Positions 17,631-27,059 of a stretch of 64,000 nucleotides of DNA are shown here, piece after piece. The stretch's first letter is position 1, and each line of letters begins with the position of its first letter. The notes below the pieces were generated by a model. That model was not told the origin of the DNA and ran no database searches. It saw only the letters and a program-made list of their open reading frames with translations. Position numbers and translations under genes: made by a program. This DNA is from Moraxellaceae bacterium (lineage in GTDB: Bacteria > Pseudomonadota > Gammaproteobacteria > Pseudomonadales > Moraxellaceae): positions 124,001 to 188,000 of the forward strand of contig JAQZBP010000002.1 of the NCBI GenBank assembly GCA_029237815.1. Reading direction: 5' to 3'.

Positions 17631-19667
17631 TCAGAAGGAGTACTTCATCGTGGCGGAAACGTTGTCGCGGTCGTGCAGCAGGTTGCTGATTTCCGCACCC
17701 CAGAACGCGTTGTAGGCGACGCTGAACTCGACGACCTGGTTGTACAGGGCGTTCACGGCGAGCGTGGCGGCCTTGCGGTCTTCCAGGAAGTTGCCGGTAC
17801 GGTGCGAGTTGCCCTTCACGTCATGCGCGAAGCGCAGCACCGGGGTCAGCGCGACGCCAGCGAACACGTCGTTGTAGGTCGCCGACAGCACCGTGCGATA
17901 GCCCCAGGAGAAGCGGTCGAGGTAGTCGTCCAGCGGGCCTTCGGACAGGCAGCTGTTCGGGTCGGCCTTGACGGCGTTACACGCGGTGTTGGTGGTCGTG
18001 CCCGGCACTTCGGAGTACGGGAGGTACAGCAGCGATGCCGTGGACGCGTACTTCTGGTCCTCGCCTTCGGGGATGTAGCTGCCGCCGAGCTCGAGCACGC
18101 CCAGCACGCTGTCCGCGCCCAGGATGTTCCCGAAGTTGTTCACGGCGGTGAAGTTGATGTTGTAGGTCTCGAGTTCCACCCAGTCCTTGACGATGGTGCC
18201 CGGACCGAAGGGCTGGCCGTTGTTCAGGATGTCACCACCAGTGGAGGCGTTGCCGGCGCCCGCCGGAATGGCGTTCAGGGTGTTGTAGGCCACCAGGTTG
18301 TCGCCGAGCTCCGCCAGGATCACGTCGTTCGGGCGATACGCCAGTTCACCGGCCAGCGAGAGCTCGCCCACCGTCGTACTGAAGGACAGGCCGTACAGGT
18401 TGATGTTCTCGGGATAGACGATCTGGTACTGCGTGGTGTCGATGTAGTGGTAGGCGTTGGCTGCCGCCTGGCAGGACAGCGTGGCGCCGCCCGCGGCGAT
18501 ACAGGCGTTGACCGCGTTGACCACGTTCTGGCGACCCTTCGAGTAGCCGTTGGCTTCGCCGGTGATGGCCTGCGCCACCGGCTTGTGGCTGTCGTAGCTC
18601 ATGTAGAACACGCCGAATTCGGTGTTCTCCATGCTGTAGCGGAAGGCCAGGCCGAACTGGTCCTTGGCGTCCACTTCCTTGTCGGCGATGCGCTTGTTGG
18701 TCAGCCAGGTGGAGCTGTTGCCGTTGTAGGCCATCAGCGCCGCGGCCTGCTGCGTCAGCGAGATGGAGGCATTCGGGTTCAGCGGGCTGACCAGGATGCG
18801 GTTTGCGCCAAGGCCGGCGAAGGCGTCGTCGGTGGAGTAGTAGGTGCCGACGTCATCCGCCTCGGAGTAGTCCCAGTCGAACTGGTAGAACGCCTCCAGG
18901 GTCATGTTGTCGTTGATGCCGACCGAGCCGTAGAGCATGGGCAGCGGCAGCAGCGCTTCCTTCACTTCGGCGCCGGGCAGGCGCAGCTTGGACAGCGAGA
19001 CCGGGTTGGCGCTGTTGATGCCGTCCTGCAGGAACAGGGCTTCGCCCCAGTTCACGACCTGTTCGCCGACACGCAGGTTCAGCGGCAGGCCGGCCACGTC
19101 GAAGTTGCCGTAGACATAGGCATCCAGGAAACGCAGGTCCTTGCCGGAGTGCTCTTCGATTTCCGTCGGGAAGCCGCAAGCGCCGGCCGCGATCGCCGCG
19201 GCGCTCTGGTTCTGCACGTTGCAGCTCGCCGCGTTGGGATAAAGGTTGGGCGCTGCGCGATTGGGTTCTTCATCCATCAGCACGGTGTCATAGAACGCCG
19301 AGCCACGGACGAACATGCCGACATTGTCATATTTCAGCTCAAGGTCGGAGGTGATCTTGAACACGCTGCTGACCGGACGGGAATCGTTGTCGAAGTTGGC
19401 GGCGCCATCGTTCTTGTTGATGAAGGTACGGCGATTGGCCAGCACAGCGGCGCTGTACGTGGAGTAGTCGGTGGCCAGCACCTGGTCCGGGGCCTCCATG
19501 CGCCACGCGGCGCCGTAGGACACCGTGCTGTCCAGCGAGCCCGTGACGGCGCCGAGGTTCAGCTCGAACGCCGAGGCCGTGTTCACCGCAAAAGGGAGCA
19601 CCGTTGCGAGGGCGAAGCCGGCGGCTCTGGGAGCCAGGAGAAAGGACCGATTGTTCTTGTATTTCAT
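17631..19667 (-). CDS. DUF1302 outer-membrane beta-barrel protein
   Basis: 678 residues. It has a signal peptide (FALATVLPFAVNTASA), then FELNLGAVTGSLDSTVSYGA, the characteristic first strand of DUF1302. The protein is rich in alternating aromatic strands and ends in MKYSF, a C-terminal aromatic typical of BAM-inserted barrels. VGEQVVNWGEALFLQDGIN is the conserved family segment near residue 205. The gene is first in the DUF1302-DUF1329-YCF48-MMPL series. The family is proposed to move hydrophobic compounds across the outer membrane. I infer a functional unit with the MMPL pump, but the sequence does not show the direction of transport. Confidence 0.88.
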   Translation of the reverse strand: MKYKNNRSFLLAPRAAGFALATVLPFAVNTASAFELNLGAVTGSLDSTVSYGAAWRMEAPDQVLATDYSTYSAAVLANRRTFINKNDGAANFDNDSRPVSSVFKITSDLELKYDNVGMFVRGSAFYDTVLMDEEPNRAAPNLYPNAASCNVQNQSAAAIAAGACGFPTEIEEHSGKDLRFLDAYVYGNFDVAGLPLNLRVGEQVVNWGEALFLQDGINSANPVSLSKLRLPGAEVKEALLPLPMLYGSVGINDNMTLEAFYQFDWDYSEADDVGTYYSTDDAFAGLGANRILVSPLNPNASISLTQQAAALMAYNGNSSTWLTNKRIADKEVDAKDQFGLAFRYSMENTEFGVFYMSYDSHKPVAQAITGEANGYSKGRQNVVNAVNACIAAGGATLSCQAAANAYHYIDTTQYQIVYPENINLYGLSFSTTVGELSLAGELAYRPNDVILAELGDNLVAYNTLNAIPAGAGNASTGGDILNNGQPFGPGTIVKDWVELETYNINFTAVNNFGNILGADSVLGVLELGGSYIPEGEDQKYASTASLLYLPYSEVPGTTTNTACNAVKADPNSCLSEGPLDDYLDRFSWGYRTVLSATYNDVFAGVALTPVLRFAHDVKGNSHRTGNFLEDRKAATLAVNALYNQVVEFSVAYNAFWGAEISNLLHDRDNVSATMKYSF

Positions 19668-19833
19668 GTCGGAGCTCCAATCATCATGAAAGTGTCGGTG
19701 CCGGCGCGAAGCGTTGCAGTTTTCTGCTGCAACCTGACCACCCGTCTCCTGCCGGAGATCAGGCGCCGCCCCTGCCGCACCTGCGTCCTGCCGACCCTGC
19801 TTGTGGTCCGCCAGAACGCGATATTGTTTTCAA

Positions 19834-19854
19834 GGCTCCGACTACCTCGGAGCC
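19834..19854 (-). terminator. Hairpin downstream of the PhoD-like gene
   Basis: GGCTCCGA/TCGGAGCC with a 5-base loop. On the minus strand it is followed by TTGAAAAC, a weak T-poor tail. It is the second of two hairpins between the PhoD-like gene and DUF1302. Confidence 0.5.
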
Positions 19855-19867
19855 GTTCCCTATTAGC

Positions 19868-19899
19868 GGCCGGTGAAGGAGTCTTCTCCCTCACCGGCC
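19868..19899 (-). terminator. Long imperfect hairpin after the PhoD-like gene
   Basis: GGCCGGTGA/TCACCGGCC with an inner GGAG/CTCC and a TCTT loop gives about 13 paired bases with one mismatch. It lies 9 bases past the stop of the phosphatase gene. It lacks a long T-run and may act as an mRNA end stabiliser. Confidence 0.55.
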
Positions 19900-19907
19900 C
19901 TGACGCG

Positions 19908-22900
19908 TCAGCTGATCAACACCGTCGGCTCGGTGCCGGCGGTTGTCACCACCGGTACAGTGGCCGTCACGGTGCGGCTCACCACGGAGCGGGTGTCCGC
20001 GCCGCCCAGCAGCGGCGAGCCCGGCTCATACCCGGTTCCGCCCGTCACGAAGGCCGCGTTCACGTGGTGGAACTGGCACTCGAGGCTGGTGGCGGAGGCC
20101 GTGACCACGGCGTAGCCCTGCGCATTCGTGTCGATGTGCTTGAGCCACGGATTCACTTCCTGGCCCATCACGGAGAGCGCATAGCAGAGGAACCGCAACG
20201 AAGCGCTGCCAGGGGCAGTGGCAATGCTTCCCGCCGCGGCCGAGATGCCCGCTGCCCCGCCCAGCATCGACTCCGGCACGCCGTTAGCTGCGGCCGCGTC
20301 GCGGATGGCATCATTGAGCATCGTCGTCAGCGCAGCGACACTGAAGGGCTTGCCGAGAGCGAAATCCAGCACCGGCAGCGTCAGCGCAAAGGGGTACGGC
20401 GTAGCGCCAAGCGGAATGGTGGCGGTCACCAGGGTCGCCAGGGACGCTGACAGCGCCGTTGCGGCCACATTGAGGTAGTTGTACCAGGAGGTCGAGCTCA
20501 CGCCCGCCGTCACCAGGTCGACCATCACGGCAGGAGAGCTGGCGGCTGCCGACGTCAGTTCACCACCCGCTGCAGTCACGGTCTGGACCTGGCCGGCGAA
20601 TTCCTTGTGCACCGTACCGGCGAAGAACGCATGAATGTCACCGGTCACCGCCACGACGTTGCGGATGTCCCGGGCCACCAGGAAGTTCATCAACTCGGCG
20701 CGCTCACGGCTGTAGCCGTCCCACTGGTCCGCATTGATGACGAACTTGCGGAAGAACGCGGCCAGCGTCGACACCGAGCCGGAGGCCGTGACGAAGGCCG
20801 ACGTGGACGTCGGCGGCGTCACCGAGGTGTCGACCGTGCTGGCCTCCACTTCGGCGCGGATGGCCATCAGCATGGTCACCGGCGTAAAGGCGGCAGCGGC
20901 GGCGTCATAGACGGCCGCCTGGGTACCGGCCGCCAGCACGACGGTACGCGCGGCCTTCCAGACTTCGACCAGAACGGTGGCCACGCTCGCGCTAATGGTC
21001 GTGGAACCAGTGAGGGTGGCCGTGAGCACGCCATCGACAGCGGAAAGCGTCGGATCATTGAGCAGCGTCGCCACGACATTGCCGACCGCGCTCACCGAGG
21101 CAGTTGCCTTGGCCGTTCCGGTGGTCATGTAGGCAATCGTGCAGGCCGCCACGGCGGAGCCGCACAGCGCCTGCTGGTTCGCGCTCGGAACGGCGTTGTC
21201 GAGGGCGTCCGCCGCATTGTTGCCGAGCGTCGCATTGCCGAGCTGCATACCCAGGAAACCGGCTGCCGCCGCTTCGCCACCGGCGACCCAGTATTGCAGG
21301 GCGCCGAGGCCCAGCTGGATGGCCGTAGCGGCGGGAAGGGAAGCATTGGTGATCAGGTAACCGGCGCAGGCGGCCGCACGCACCAGATCCTTGGCGACAG
21401 AGTCACCCGGGTAGTTGGTGGTCACGGCGTTAACCGTGTGGTCGCCACCGCCAGTCTGCACCATGGTCAGGCGGATGCCGCTGATGGTCTGCAGCGCAAT
21501 CAGCGTGCCGACCGCCTTGGAGCCATTCAGGCCCATGCGCAGCAGTGACACTTCGTTGCCCCAGACCTTCCAGGTCGCATCGGAGCTGCTCATCTTGGCC
21601 TTCCACCAGTCGCGCTGGGTCTGGCCCAGCATGGTGATCAGGGACAGGTTGGGCGCCGTCGCATCCTTGATCTGCTCGGCGAGCTTCATGGAGCTTTCCG
21701 GCACCAGGTAGCGGGAATTGATACGGCCCAGCTGAACACCGGCAGCGGCGGCAGCCTCGGACGCCGATGCATCTTCCGGGATCAGGTGGTCCTGCTTGTA
21801 GAGGCGCTCGTCCGTCATGACGAGATGCACGTTCTTGCCGAAGCGCAGGTCGCGGTAGAGCTTGATGTTCTGGAAGCTCGGATTCACTTCCTGGAAGTGC
21901 ACATCGGCCGGCATGAATTCGAACCAGGCCTGGTTGGCGTTGCGGCGACGCTCCGTCTGCGGCAGGTTGCGGTTCGTGTAGGTTTCCGAGTTCTGCCAGG
22001 CATCGTCAGAGAACTCGTGGTCGTCCCACACCGCCACCATCGGGAAGCGCTCATGCATGCGCTGCAGGCGCGGATCGGAGCGGTACAGCTTGTAGAGGTA
22101 GCGGTAATCGGACGTCGTGGTGGCGTACATGCCGGGAGGGTCGGCAGGCAGGAGGGCCCCGGTGGTGCGCTCAGGCGGGATGTCCGCGCCGTTCGGGAAG
22201 GTCTGGGCACCGTGGAGCCCTTCACGCCCCGCCACGTTGACGTTGTCGGTTTCGTAGATGTAGTCGCCGAGATGGACAACGAAGTCGATGTCCCCAGGGG
22301 TGGCGACGTCATCAGCCACCAGCTTGGTGAATACACCCCAGTGGTTGGAGGCCCAGTCCTGGCAGCTCATGAATGCGAACTTGATGTCGCGGGTCTCGGT
22401 GGCCACCGGCGCGGTCTTGAAGCGGCCGATGTTGCTGCGCACCGTGCCTACGGTGAACTGGTAGTAGTAGGCGGTGTCGGCGGCGAGGCCGGAGAGCTTG
22501 TGGCGAACAGTACCGTCGAAATCGACATAGGCCGGCACCAGCAGATCCGCCACAGCGGCATCGGTCAGGGCCGCATTGGAGCCCAGGTTAACGCCGTTGA
22601 TCGGGTCGGAGGACACCTGCAGGGTAATGGCGACATCGTCAGTCGCTTCAGCGGTCGCGGCCAGCGAGTTATTGAGCACGCGGGTCCAGAGAATAATGGA
22701 ATCGTCACGGGGATCACCGGAGGCGACGCTCTGCGGGAAATACCAGTTGCCCGTGGTCGATGCTGCCGGCATGGGCCGGGAGGGATTGGGATAGCTGTTC
22801 GTGTCTTCAGCGCTGGTGGAGGTGTTGTCGTTGTCACCGACGATGTCGCAACCGGTCATGCTCATGGCAGCCACGGAAGCGGTGAGGAAGCCTCCAAGAC

Positions 22901-22922
22901 GGATGAACTCGCGTCTTTTCAT
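19908..22922 (-). CDS. PhoD-like phosphatase/phosphodiesterase lipoprotein with large insertions
   Basis: 1004 residues, far longer than usual PhoD enzymes (about 500-700). The N-terminus KRREFIRLGGFLTASVAAMS has a Tat twin-arginine motif followed by a lipobox-like SMTGC, so it is probably an exported lipoprotein. The PhoD N-terminal domain contains FPQSVASGDPRDDSIILWTR. The metallophosphatase core has HLGDYIYETD (217), VWDDHEFSDD (298), GNEVSLL (455) and, after a gap, NADQWDGY (730) and VVAVTGDIHAFFAG (756). Residues about 500-720 and 800-905 are Ala/Thr/Val-rich insertions that split the catalytic motifs. Typical substrates of the family are phosphodiesters such as teichoic acid or phospholipid headgroups. 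The real substrate here is unknown. Confidence 0.87.
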   Translation of the reverse strand: MKRREFIRLGGFLTASVAAMSMTGCDIVGDNDNTSTSAEDTNSYPNPSRPMPAASTTGNWYFPQSVASGDPRDDSIILWTRVLNNSLAATAEATDDVAITLQVSSDPINGVNLGSNAALTDAAVADLLVPAYVDFDGTVRHKLSGLAADTAYYYQFTVGTVRSNIGRFKTAPVATETRDIKFAFMSCQDWASNHWGVFTKLVADDVATPGDIDFVVHLGDYIYETDNVNVAGREGLHGAQTFPNGADIPPERTTGALLPADPPGMYATTTSDYRYLYKLYRSDPRLQRMHERFPMVAVWDDHEFSDDAWQNSETYTNRNLPQTERRRNANQAWFEFMPADVHFQEVNPSFQNIKLYRDLRFGKNVHLVMTDERLYKQDHLIPEDASASEAAAAAGVQLGRINSRYLVPESSMKLAEQIKDATAPNLSLITMLGQTQRDWWKAKMSSSDATWKVWGNEVSLLRMGLNGSKAVGTLIALQTISGIRLTMVQTGGGDHTVNAVTTNYPGDSVAKDLVRAAACAGYLITNASLPAATAIQLGLGALQYWVAGGEAAAAGFLGMQLGNATLGNNAADALDNAVPSANQQALCGSAVAACTIAYMTTGTAKATASVSAVGNVVATLLNDPTLSAVDGVLTATLTGSTTISASVATVLVEVWKAARTVVLAAGTQAAVYDAAAAAFTPVTMLMAIRAEVEASTVDTSVTPPTSTSAFVTASGSVSTLAAFFRKFVINADQWDGYSRERAELMNFLVARDIRNVVAVTGDIHAFFAGTVHKEFAGQVQTVTAAGGELTSAAASSPAVMVDLVTAGVSSTSWYNYLNVAATALSASLATLVTATIPLGATPYPFALTLPVLDFALGKPFSVAALTTMLNDAIRDAAAANGVPESMLGGAAGISAAAGSIATAPGSASLRFLCYALSVMGQEVNPWLKHIDTNAQGYAVVTASATSLECQFHHVNAAFVTGGTGYEPGSPLLGGADTRSVVSRTVTATVPVVTTAGTEPTVLIS

Positions 22923-23581
22923 GTTGTTGTTCTCCAGCAGAGAGTTGTGAAGTTTGTTGTTGATTTATGTGATGCGCTGGTCGCTAGCAGTGTCGTTATC
23001 GCATGTTGGCTTCATTGGAGGCGGGCGGGCCAATCAGGCCGCTCGCCGGCATGATTTCGAGCGTGACCCGTCGTTCACGAATTCGGCTTTTAAAACTTTG
23101 CATCGTTTTTATCTGTTCAGTTGCAACGAGGAATTTCCCGTTCCTGCACGCCTGATCTGCCCGGCAGGCAGGCACCAGGCGCATTCCTTGCCGCCATCAA
23201 CGTGACTGACGAGCCACGCTGCGTGTCGTAAGTGCATATGGCTAAGAATAACCTCTAGCTCATGCCTGTAAAAGAAGTACAGACAACTACTTTTGTCTAC
23301 ACAGTCCGGAAAAAAACGTTAATAAATCAAATACATTAAGCAATGACACAGTAGACCATGAGGTCGACCCTGCCCCGAGGGCATTTACTACCACCAAAGA
23401 GGTGTAATTGATAATGCAGACGCGAATCCGGGCCAGATTCCAGCCCATTTTTCGTCATTTGAGGAAAGGTCTTTTGCCCCCTCCAAAGTAGGGGGCGAAG
23501 GGGGTGCGACAAACAGGAAAAGCGATGCGATCGAGCCCTTTACTGCACCGAAGATGACGAAAAGCCCCTCGCAGAAGGACG
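22923..23581. other. 659-base gene-free region upstream of the PhoD-like gene
   Basis: No convincing gene was found. The part at 23220-23350 is markedly AT-rich, with AAAAAAACG and AATAAATCAAAT tracts, and probably carries the promoter for the PhoD-like gene on the minus strand; I could not define -35/-10 boxes or a Pho box. A weak hairpin of C-run and G-run (CCCCC at 23477, GGGGG at 23491) lies downstream of pepN. A 105-codon minus-strand frame at 23388-23705 overlaps the pepN end and looks non-coding. Confidence 0.5.
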
Positions 23582-26224
23582 TCAGTCGCGTACGGCGCGA
23601 AGGCGTTCCAGCGTTTCCTGCACATCGGGAGAGAGGGGGCGGCTCGCCAGACTGTCGAGCGCGTTCCGCGCATGCTGGCGCGCCGTCGTGCCGAAGCGAT
23701 GCCAACTGCTCATGGCACCCAGCAGGCGGGCCGCGATCTGCGGATTCATGGCGTCGAGACGCTCCACTTCCTCCACGAGCAGGCGATAACCCGAACCGTC
23801 GTGGTGGTGGAAGGCGCGCGGATTATTGTTGGCGAACTGCCCGATGAGGGCTCGCACACGGTTGGGATTGTCGCGGTGAAAGTCGGGATGCTCGCGCAGC
23901 AGACCCACCTGCCCCGCCGCCTCGGGAATGGGCGCGCTGGCCTGCATGGCGAACCACTGGTCCATGACCAGCGCCTCGTGCTGCCAGCGCGCGGCAAACC
24001 GTTCCAGGTAGGGCGGCGCCTCCGCACTGCCTGCATGCACCAGGGCCGTGAGTGCGGCGGCCTCGTCCGTCATGTGGCGGGCGTGGTCGAGCTGGCGCGC
24101 GGCCAGCGCATGGTAGCCGGGCTCCAGGTCCACGAGCAGGCCCAGCGCCGTGTTGCGCAGGCTGCGCTCCGCGATGTGGTCCGCGCCATAGGCATATTCC
24201 CCGGAATGGAGCCGCTCGACCTGGGCCAGCAGCCAGCCTTCCAGCTGCCGCGCCAGCGCGTGGCGGAAACATTGCCGCGCCATATGCAGTGCCTCCGGGT
24301 CCGGCTGCGGCGCCAGCTCGATGAGCTGCCCGAGCCCCGGCACTTGCAGGAGCTTGCCCGCCAGCGCGGGATCGTCCCCGGCCAGGTCCGGCAGCAGCCC
24401 GGCCAGGGTCGCGAGCAGTGCCGCGTCGGGCAGCAGGTGGCGCCCGGCGGCGCTGGCGCCGGCGAGGCGCAGCAACTCCGTGCACAGCAGGTCCTGGGCC
24501 ACCAGCCAGCGGTTGAAGCCGTTGCCGTCGTGCCGCAGGAGGAAGCGCTTATCCTCCGGCGGCAGGTCGTGCTCCAGCCGCACCGGCGCGGAGAAATTGC
24601 GTAGCACCGACGGCACCGGCGCCTCCGGGATGTCGCGGAAGACAAACGTCTGCTCCGGCGCCTCCAGCATCAGAACGGTCTCGGTGCAGGGCCCCTCCTC
24701 CATCTGCAGCGGGAGTTCCTGGCCATTGCGGCCGAGCAGCGCGATGCGCACCGGCACCGGTACCGGCTGCGGCAGCGGGAAGCCCTCCACCTGGCGCAGC
24801 GACTGGCGCAGCGTCAGGCGGTATTCACGCCGCGCCGCATCGTAGTCGCCGTGCACATGCAGGGTCGGCGTGCCGGGCTGGCGGTACCACTGCAGGAAGC
24901 CGGCGAGGTCCTGGCCGCTGGCGTCGGCCAGCGCCTGCACGAAGTCCTCGACCGTGACGGCCTGCCCGTCGTGACGCGAGAAATAGAGATCCGTGCCACG
25001 ACGGAACGCCTCCGCGCCCAGCACGGTGTGCAGCATGCGCACGATCTCGGCGCCCTTGTCGTAGACGGTGGCCGTGTAGAAATTGTTGATCTCGACGAAG
25101 GACTCCGGCCGCACCGGATGCGCCAGCGGACCGGCGTCCTCCGCGAACTGGTAGGCGCGCAGGAAGTTGACGTCCTCGATGCGCTGGACGCTGGCGGAAA
25201 GCATGTCCCCGGAGAACTGCTGGTCGCGGAACACGGTGAAGCCTTCCTTCAGCGACAGCTGGAACCAGTCGCGGCAGGTGACGCGGTTGCCGCTCCAGTT
25301 ATGGAAATACTCATGCGCGATCACCGACTCCACGCGCTGGAAGCCGGCGTCGGTGGTGGTGGCCGGGTGCGCCAGCACGCAGCTCGTGTTGAAGATGTTG
25401 AGGCCCTTGTTCTCCATCGCGCCCATATTGAAGTGCGACACGGCCACGATCATGTAGATGTTGAGGTCGTACTCGCGCCCGTAGGCCTCCTCGTCCCACT
25501 GCATGGAGCGCTGCAGCGACGCCATGGCATGGTCGACCTTGTCGAGGTCGTGCGGCTCGACATAGATGCGCAGGTCGACCTCGCGGCCCGAGCGCGTGGT
25601 GAAGCTGTCGCGCCGGCAGGCCAGGTTGCCGGCCACCATGGCGAACAGGTAGGCGGGCTTTGGGAAGGGATCTTCCCAGGTGGCGAAGTGACGCCCCGCC
25701 GGCAGCTCGCCCGAGGCGACCAGGTTGCCGTTGGCGAGCAGCACCGGGAAGCGCTTGCGGTCGGCACGCAGCGTGGTGGTGAAGCGTGCCATCACGTCGG
25801 GGCGGTCCGGGTAATAGGTGATCTTGCGGAAGCCTTCGGCCTCGCATTGCGTGCAGTACATGCCGTTGGAGCAGTACAGGCCCTCCAGCGCCTTGTTCGC
25901 CTCGGGATGGATGCGCACGCGCGAACGCAACTCGAAGCGCGCCGGCAGCGGGCGGGCGATGACGAGCTCCTCACCTTCATGGCGGCACTCCCCCGCCGGC
26001 ACCACCTCGCCATCGATGCGGAGTTCCTCGAGCGCGAGGTCGACGCCGTGCAGGCGCAGCGGCGTAGCGGCCGGCGCCTCCGGCGCACGCTCGATATCCA
26101 GCGTGGCTGCGACCATGGTGTGGCCATCGTGGATATCGATGGTCAGCGCCACGGTGTGCACGCGATACACGGGCGCCTGGTAATCCTTGAGGTAGATGGT
26201 GGTCTTGGAAGGTTCGGTGGTCAT
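23582..26224 (-). CDS. pepN: Aminopeptidase N (M1 metallopeptidase)
   Basis: 880 residues, as in gammaproteobacterial PepN. Cytoplasmic zinc aminopeptidase with broad specificity. The exopeptidase motif is GAMENKGLNIFN near residue 263, and the zinc site is HEYFHNWSGNRV near residue 300, followed by SLKEGFTVFRDQQFS with the third ligand Glu. The N-terminal beta domain starts YLKDYQAPVYRVHTVALTID, typical of the family. The start ATG at 26224 is 2 bases after the stop of the upstream DUF2797 gene, so both are co-transcribed. Confidence 0.96.
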   Translation of the reverse strand: MTTEPSKTTIYLKDYQAPVYRVHTVALTIDIHDGHTMVAATLDIERAPEAPAATPLRLHGVDLALEELRIDGEVVPAGECRHEGEELVIARPLPARFELRSRVRIHPEANKALEGLYCSNGMYCTQCEAEGFRKITYYPDRPDVMARFTTTLRADRKRFPVLLANGNLVASGELPAGRHFATWEDPFPKPAYLFAMVAGNLACRRDSFTTRSGREVDLRIYVEPHDLDKVDHAMASLQRSMQWDEEAYGREYDLNIYMIVAVSHFNMGAMENKGLNIFNTSCVLAHPATTTDAGFQRVESVIAHEYFHNWSGNRVTCRDWFQLSLKEGFTVFRDQQFSGDMLSASVQRIEDVNFLRAYQFAEDAGPLAHPVRPESFVEINNFYTATVYDKGAEIVRMLHTVLGAEAFRRGTDLYFSRHDGQAVTVEDFVQALADASGQDLAGFLQWYRQPGTPTLHVHGDYDAARREYRLTLRQSLRQVEGFPLPQPVPVPVRIALLGRNGQELPLQMEEGPCTETVLMLEAPEQTFVFRDIPEAPVPSVLRNFSAPVRLEHDLPPEDKRFLLRHDGNGFNRWLVAQDLLCTELLRLAGASAAGRHLLPDAALLATLAGLLPDLAGDDPALAGKLLQVPGLGQLIELAPQPDPEALHMARQCFRHALARQLEGWLLAQVERLHSGEYAYGADHIAERSLRNTALGLLVDLEPGYHALAARQLDHARHMTDEAAALTALVHAGSAEAPPYLERFAARWQHEALVMDQWFAMQASAPIPEAAGQVGLLREHPDFHRDNPNRVRALIGQFANNNPRAFHHHDGSGYRLLVEEVERLDAMNPQIAARLLGAMSSWHRFGTTARQHARNALDSLASRPLSPDVQETLERLRAVRD

Positions 26225-26226
26225 GG

Positions 26227-27042
26227 CTATACCGTGAGCAGTTCGACCTGATAGGCCGTGAATTTGCGGATGTTGATGACGCCGGTGTCGAAGAGCAGGT
26301 ACTGGCCCTTGATGCCGAGCAGCGTGCCCGTGACGTCGGGCGCCTGGTCCAGGTTGAAGGAGCGGATCTTCGTCGGGTATTCCAGCACCGGATAGCGGAA
26401 GCGCTCCTCCGCGGCCTCTGGCAGCGCCGTGATCTGCCCCGGGAAGCGCTGCTGCAGGTCCGCGAGTTCCGGCGCGCAGCGCGCCAGCAGTTCGTCACGC
26501 ACGGCACGCAGGTCCACCGGCTCGCTCTCCCCTTTTAGCAAGGCCTGCCAATTGGTCTTGTCGGCGATGTGTTGGGCGAGGGTGACTTCGACCAGCCCCG
26601 ACTGCAGCCGCGTGCCGACGCGGAAAATGGGCAGTGCCTGCGTGGCGCCCTGGTCCAGCCAGCGCGTGGGCAGCTGCGTCTCGCGCGTGATGCCGACCTT
26701 CACGCCGGAGGAGTTGGCGAGGTAGACGATGTGCGGGATGTTGCAGTGCGTATCGGCCCACTCCGGCTCGCGGCAGGTGCCCGCCGCGTAGTGGCAGGTC
26801 TCCGGCTTGAGGATGCACATGTCGCAGGCGGCCAGCTTGCGGAAGCACACGAAGCAGAAGCCCTGGTTATACGACTTGGGTGTCTTGCGGCCGCAGGCGG
26901 TGCAGAAGATGTTGCCCTGGTAGCGCAGGTGCAGCGTGTTGCCGAGGAAGGGCTGCAGCGGCACGGAGAGCTCTCCGAGCGGCAGGAAATAGGACACGGG
27001 ATCGTTCTTTTCAGCCCGCATCTTGCGTAGAGTACCCAGCAT
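26227..27042 (-). CDS. DUF2797 zinc-binding protein
   Basis: 271 residues of unknown function. The N-terminal part holds a cysteine-rich zinc-ribbon region: IFCTACGRKTPKSYNQGFCF, CFRKLAACDMCILKPETC and the later GTCREPEW. A central GIY-YIG-like stretch follows (HIVYLANSSGVKVGITRETQ, RWLDQGAT). The family is conserved in Pseudomonas and relatives immediately upstream of pepN, as here. The ATG at 27042 was chosen; a TTG lies one codon upstream. It diverges from the DUF6231-like gene with only 17 bases between the two starts. Confidence 0.88.
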   Translation of the reverse strand: MLGTLRKMRAEKNDPVSYFLPLGELSVPLQPFLGNTLHLRYQGNIFCTACGRKTPKSYNQGFCFVCFRKLAACDMCILKPETCHYAAGTCREPEWADTHCNIPHIVYLANSSGVKVGITRETQLPTRWLDQGATQALPIFRVGTRLQSGLVEVTLAQHIADKTNWQALLKGESEPVDLRAVRDELLARCAPELADLQQRFPGQITALPEAAEERFRYPVLEYPTKIRSFNLDQAPDVTGTLLGIKGQYLLFDTGVINIRKFTAYQVELLTV

Positions 27043-27059
27043 CAATCCGTCTCACTTCA

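Noticed and set aside
17556..20450. Plus-strand open frame of about 960 codons
   Set aside because: Antisense to the DUF1302 gene and its neighbours; no protein-like composition.
23388..23705. 105-codon minus-strand ORF near the pepN end
   Set aside because: Overlaps the pepN 3' end in another frame, has no ribosome binding site, and its composition is not protein-like.
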